Origin: Sternotherus odoratus
Taxonomy: Eukaryota; Chordata; Testudines; Kinosternidae
Direction: 5' to 3'
Assembly: GCA_032164245.1 (NCBI GenBank)
Contig: JAVMKO010000021.1
Coordinates: 9,430,285-9,494,284 of the forward strand
Length of the DNA stretch: 64,000 nt
In this document: positions 53,651-64,000 of the stretch, piece by piece
Layout: every line of letters starts with the position of its first letter
How positions within the stretch are numbered: position 1 is the first letter of the stretch
Notes under the pieces: model-generated
Seen by the model: only the letters and a program-made list of their open reading frames with translations
Told to the model about the DNA's origin: nothing
Databases searched by the model: none
Program-made: the position numbers and the translations under genes

Positions 53651-56421
53651 GTGTGGTGGGGGGTGGGACTGTCTCGTGCTGGAGCCAACAGCCGGATCTG
53701 AGAAGGTGCAGGCAGGATTAACTGCTGCCTCCCTCCCCCGTGTCGAGCTGTGAAGGGCCGGCCTGTGAGTGCTGAGTCCTCTCCCCAGAAAGGTCTGGCT
53801 CAGGTGCAGGAGGGGAGCTCTGGTCACTTCTTCCCCGTGCTGAGCCCTAGCCCACTTATAGCTGCACCTGAAAGACAGATGTTGCCAGCCATGCTGGTGT
53901 CTCACTGCTGTGGACACCTGTCCTCGAGCACTCACTGCCTCCACCCAGGCTCCCGGCGGCTGGTGCCACCTTTCAGGACTAGAGACAGTTACTGAGCCCT
54001 GAGTGGACACCTCCCAGGTGCGCATGGATTGGGCAATTGTCCATCTGAACAGGTTGCCGCAGGGAGGGGGGTTAGCGGCTTGGACAGCTGGGAGGGGCAA
54101 TGCCAGGCAGTTTTCTCCTGCCAGCTGGCTGATCCCTGCTTCAGGGGAGCTTCACCATCCCTCTGGGTTTTACACTGCCACCCTCCAGCAGGGCCCCGGG
54201 CCCTGTCCCTGTAGAAGCAACAGCCGAGGTCCTAGGTGCCTCCAGCAGGGTTCTGCCACTACTCCCTCGTTAGGGTGAAAAACTAAACCGCCTGTGTGTC
54301 TGTCTGGGACTCAGCTGTTCTGGGGGAGGGGGAGTTGTGCAGAGAGGGGTCTCATGGTTGTCACTCCAGCCATCCTGGAGGAGGGGAAAACCCCCAGCTG
54401 TTAGCCAAGAAGCAGAGGAGCCGGCCAGTTTCAATCATCATCTTTACCAAGGAGACAGAGCTTGTAACCGTTACTCTGCAGCGTCTCAAGGCAGATGGTT
54501 TTTACAATCAAGGAAATCAAAGCATGACCCCATGTTTAAAGAAATAGAAATCAAGGTGCCTGGCTCTAGAGAACAGGGATGAATGTAAAACTCAGGCTTT
54601 TGGTCTCATTTAATGCTGATCCAGTGTCACTCCCTGCTACAGGGTATCTGAAAAGCTCACCACTCCTCCCTCCCTCCCCCAGGCTGCCTGGCTGGGATGA
54701 GGCAATGGAATCTCTGAGGTTATGGAGCTTGGAGAGGCCTGGCCTGAGAGTCCAGATTCTCCTCCCTTGGGTGGGGGGTGGGAGCCCTTCCTCCTGTCCC
54801 AGACAGTCCCTGGCTGGTTGCAGCTCACAGCAAGCGCACACCCCAGTGACTGATTCCTGCCTAGTGCCCCAGACTCCCAGGGCAGCAGCCTAGGGCTTGT
54901 GCTTTGCAACAGCCCAAAGGAAAAGGGGCTGACCGCTCACCTGAGGGGCCACGTGTGGCTAATGCGGCTTTGCTGGGCCCCGAGGCAGGGGCACTGCAGG
55001 CTGCCGGCCCAGCTCTAAATCCCTCTCCCGCTCCACAGCCAGCAAAGCTGGAGGGTGAGCCTGGGGGGTTCAGCTCCCTCAGGACTGGGCGAGGGATCCT
55101 CCTCAGCCCTGCTTCTCCCTCCCCCACAAAAAACTTCCCCAGGAGCCCTTGAGGCCCGTCCCCCATTCTCAGAGCCCGGCCCAGCCAAGGGCTTGCCCTG
55201 CCAGTACAGCCAGGGCCCCCCTAACACACGAGGGTCCAAGCACTGCCTTGGGGTAGCTCCCCTGCCCGGCTGCGTGGGGGGCTCATCTGGCAAGGGGCAG
55301 GTCCCGGTGGTGCTTACCCACTACCACTGGCCCCAGGGAACGAGTCTCCCCCCCGCCACAGCAGGAGAGGTGGGGAGCCTGCACTCCCGCGGGCTCACGC
55401 CGCACGTTCCCTCTGGCCCTCCCGGCCTTGCCTGCCCACTGTCCTGTAACAGCCCTAAAGAGAGGGGCCGGCAGCCAGTCTGACAGGAGATCTGGGCCTG
55501 GGCTCCGTGAGCTGAATGAGCTCTGGGGCTTTAGCAGCCTGGGCCCCTTTTCCCCTCCACTCTCAGCCAGGGCCTATTCCGCAGACTTACCCCCTGCACA
55601 TTCTCCCTGGAGCCTGGGGAGGCCACCCAGCAAGACAGAGGCTTTTACCGCACCTAGGCCAAGCTTCCGCCAGCCTCCGGTTGCCTCAGGCCTGGTGCTG
55701 TACCTTTCCAAAGCCAGTCCAGGCATAGCTAGCACCCCGCAGTGCATGTCCCGGAGCACGCGGAGAGACGATCCCCTCAGGCAACCCCGGCAGAGGAACT
55801 CCCAGGCCGGCCGGCCACGCGTCCGCCATCACGTCCGCAGCATTCGGGACGATCCCCTGCAGCAAAGCCAGCAGAGGAACTCCTTGGCCAGCCTGCAAGT
55901 CCACAGCATTTAGGATGCGCCCTCAGCTTCTTTTGAAGAAGTGCTTTGATTTCGTGCTGTCTCAGGTGCACGGAACCGAGCCGATCCCCTGCACGGTGGA
56001 AAAACAAGCCCCCAGCCAGGCCGTCTTCTTCCCACCCATGTTCCCCCTCCACTGACCACCCCCAGCCAGGAGGTTGGTGCAGCGTGGTCCTATAAAAACA
56101 CCCCCCTGCATTCCCTGCAGCGGCTTCTCCACAGCCTTCCCTCCTGCACAAACAAAACCGGCACATGGGGCAGGCGAAGGGGGCGGCGCTGGACTCCAGG
56201 ACAGGGTTTAGTTACAAAAGAAAAGCACAGGAAAGCTGCAGTATTGAAGAAAGTGAAACCAACACCGGTTTTTGCATAAATAGCATCAAGGCCGTCGGAG
56301 GCTAAGGCTGTTTGCTTCCTGGCAGTCGTGCCAGCGCCACGCTCCTCTTTTCACCTGCTCAGGTCCCTGAGAGAGATTTGTATCCCCGTAGGCCGGGGCA
56401 CGGGCAGAGCGGCTTCGTCCT
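53651..56421 (-). other. Tail-to-tail gap; probably holds the NHSL3 3' UTR
   Basis: No coding exon supported on either strand; the many open frames are products of GC-rich sequence. An ATTAAA on the minus strand at 54,609-54,614 could serve NHSL3. A direct duplication of about 80 bp (units from GACGATCCCCT at 55,767 and 55,848) is the only internal structure seen. Confidence 0.4.
55767..55915. repeat. 81-bp direct duplication, second copy partial
   Basis: GACGATCCCCT and GGCAGAGGAACTCC/AGCAGAGGAACTCC recur at 81-bp spacing, with divergence and small indels between the copies. Confidence 0.65.
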
Positions 56422-62315
<5,894 letters not shown>

Positions 62316-64000
62316 CTGCGCGGGGAGGAGAAGGGGTTCAAAGAAGTCCCGAGCCTTATAGGAACAGATCCTCCCTCCTTCTGCAAGCCGCTCCCCAGCA
62401 TCAGAGTCCCCCAACAGGGCCCCTTCCCAGCCAGAAAATGACTCTGCAGCTCCACACTTTGAAGACATAAAACTTCTGGGAGGTCCAGTGTTATGAGTCA
62501 GCCCCATCTGCATGCAGGCGGGACCCTCCCAGCTAGGGAACAGGGCCAGAGAGGGCAGGCAGGATTGAGAAAGCCCCCTGCCCCAGGAGACCCAGCCAGA
62601 GGGAATGAATGCCCAGCAGTGACCTGACTTGGCACCAGATGGCGCTGCCTACTTCACGTACAGGTGAAACGAGCCCTTAAGCAGTAAGTGGCCAGCTGCA
62701 GTTGTCTGACTGAGGATGCAGTGATTGCAGTGACGCTTAACCCTGGTGTGAACCACAATGAGAGCTCCACACCGCCCTCGGCACCGCTGCGTGTGTCTAC
62801 ACATGCCCTGAGCTTCCCGGATTTCATCTCTCTGCCCCCAAGGGAGGGGCGCGCCACTCGAACAGGCCAGCTGGGAACGAGGGAGCGGCCTGTTGATTAG
62901 GAAGAGCACTGGGAGGGAAGCAATCGCACAGTGGGGGAAGCTGCGGTTTGCTGCAGCGGGACCCCCGAACCCCATCCCTGGGTGAAACAGCAGCACAAAA
63001 TCCCAGCTGGCAAATTTGCCAGCGACACCCTGCAGTTTATTTCTGCTGCTGCTCTCTGTCCATCTTCCCCACCTCTCCTCTGTGCCTCCGACCTCCCCCA
63101 TCTATATACTCACAGGCTTTAAGGCCTACTCGCTGCTAGCTCGCAGCCCAGCACTGTACTGCTCCTTTGCTAGAGCTTTGTCCTGTCTAATTTTCAACGT
63201 CGCCAGCTCTGGGGTGCCCCTAAATTCCCTCGGGAGACCGTTTCCTAGCCCAACAGACCCTATCAGTGGGGAATACGTCCTGAAATCCAACCTACACTTC
63301 CCTTGCTTGACATTATAGCAACCAAATCAATGGTCGGCAGACGGGGTGTCTGCAGCCAACATGAATAGTCTTGAGGTTCAAGCACTGGACTGGGAGTCAC
63401 GAGATCCGGGCTCCATCCCCAGCAACTTGTTGAGAGGCCTTGGCCAAGTCACTTAGCTGCTTTCTGCCTCGGTTTCCCCATTTTGCAAAGTAGAGATAAT
63501 CACGGTCTCACAAGGCATAGTGAGCATTACGCTGCTGAAGACAAAGCCTCAGAGTGTATCCTCCACTTGGCCTCAGCCCAGCTGGATGTGTTTAGATGAA
63601 CCATGCCAGCTGCTCTTCTCCAAATTCCCTCTAACATTTGATACTGAGGAGTTCAGAACCTGCCCCTCAGGGCTCTAGATGAGGTTCTGTGTAGGAGAGA
63701 GGTCTCAGGTTTGCCTTCCCAGTGACTCTGTCTCCCCTGCTGAGTTACAGTCTTAGTTCTCAGCTTTCCCTTCCCCAGCCATCGCTCCCAATAAGCTGCT
63801 TGCCAGGATCTCCCTCACTGCTCAGCTCCGTTAGATCCAGCGTGAGTGGGAAGGTGCCCAAGAGAGAATGTCTCGGGGTTGCCCGGGCATTGCCGGGGGC
63901 GGGGGAGCACCCAGGAACATTCACCGCCCAGCGTTGTACCGGCCCCACTGCAGGAGCAATGACTGCCACGTGCGTCAGCAGAGCGCGCTGCATGCCAACC
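62316..64000 (-). other. NHSL3: NHSL3 intron running off the window
   Basis: No further NHSL3 coding exon could be recognised upstream of 62,315. Open frames here have no conserved motif. One MIR copy is listed separately. Confidence 0.5.
63365..63600 (+). mobile_element. MIR SINE, well preserved
   Basis: Good match to MIR order: AAGCACTGGACTGGGAGTCA, CGAGATCCGGGCTCCATCCC, CCTTGGCCAAGTCACTTAGC, CTCGGTTTCCCCATTTTGCA. The 5' end keeps tRNA-like sequence. Confidence 0.8.

Noticed and set aside
62649..63101. 150-codon minus-strand frame upstream of the first visible NHSL3 exon
   Set aside because: No similarity to known NHSL3 N-terminal sequence and no supporting splice sites in phase.

Overview
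This window looks like nuclear DNA of a sauropsid vertebrate, most likely a turtle. Genes are split into short exons with GT-AG introns. The intervening DNA is dense with CR1 LINE fragments, a tRNA-headed SINE that ends in a CR1-like tail, ancient MIR elements, hAT, pogo and Harbinger-type miniature transposons, and pieces of Penelope-like elements. Gene order matches the vertebrate block FNDC5 - S100PBP - YARS1 - KIAA1522 (NHSL3), known from human chromosome 1p35. No bacterial-type feature is present, and I found no tRNA, rRNA or CRISPR locus.

Layout. (1) 1-12,469, plus strand: the last five coding exons of FNDC5, the irisin precursor; the first exons lie before the window. (2) 12.5-21.5 kb: FNDC5 3' UTR, then probably the long 3' UTR of S100PBP arriving from the other side, with one MIR and one pogo-type element. 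(3) 21,567-40,193, minus strand: S100PBP. It has five coding exons, of which the first (31,020-32,648) carries most of the protein, including a 67-residue unit present three times. A 5' UTR exon sits in a CpG island near 40.2 kb. Its introns hold four Penelope-type insertions and hAT elements. (4) 40.2-40.5 kb: a GC-rich, apparently bidirectional promoter between S100PBP and YARS1, flanked by a G-run minisatellite. (5) 40.5-45.7 kb: a repeat-filled stretch with two facing Harbinger-type elements, a solo LTR and a CR1 copy. (6) 45,773-52,804, plus strand: all 13 coding exons of YARS1, giving 528 residues, with a polyadenylation signal at 53,624. (7) 53.7-56.4 kb: tail-to-tail gap between YARS1 and NHSL3. 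(8) 56,422 to the window end, minus strand: the last four coding exons of NHSL3, with a 3.2-kb proline/serine-rich exon; the 5' part lies beyond the window.

The four genes are unrelated in function (myokine precursor, nuclear S100P partner, tyrosyl-tRNA synthetase, Nance-Horan family protein) and are linked only by conserved position and shared promoter or convergent 3' ends. Exon boundaries were set by reading each splice site and checking that phase is kept; every coding exon listed joins in frame. The most unusual points are the S100PBP repeat expansion, a GC-AG intron in FNDC5 just before its transmembrane exon, and a set of Penelope-like insertions with clear target-site duplications, one retaining a GIY-YIG-like reading frame.
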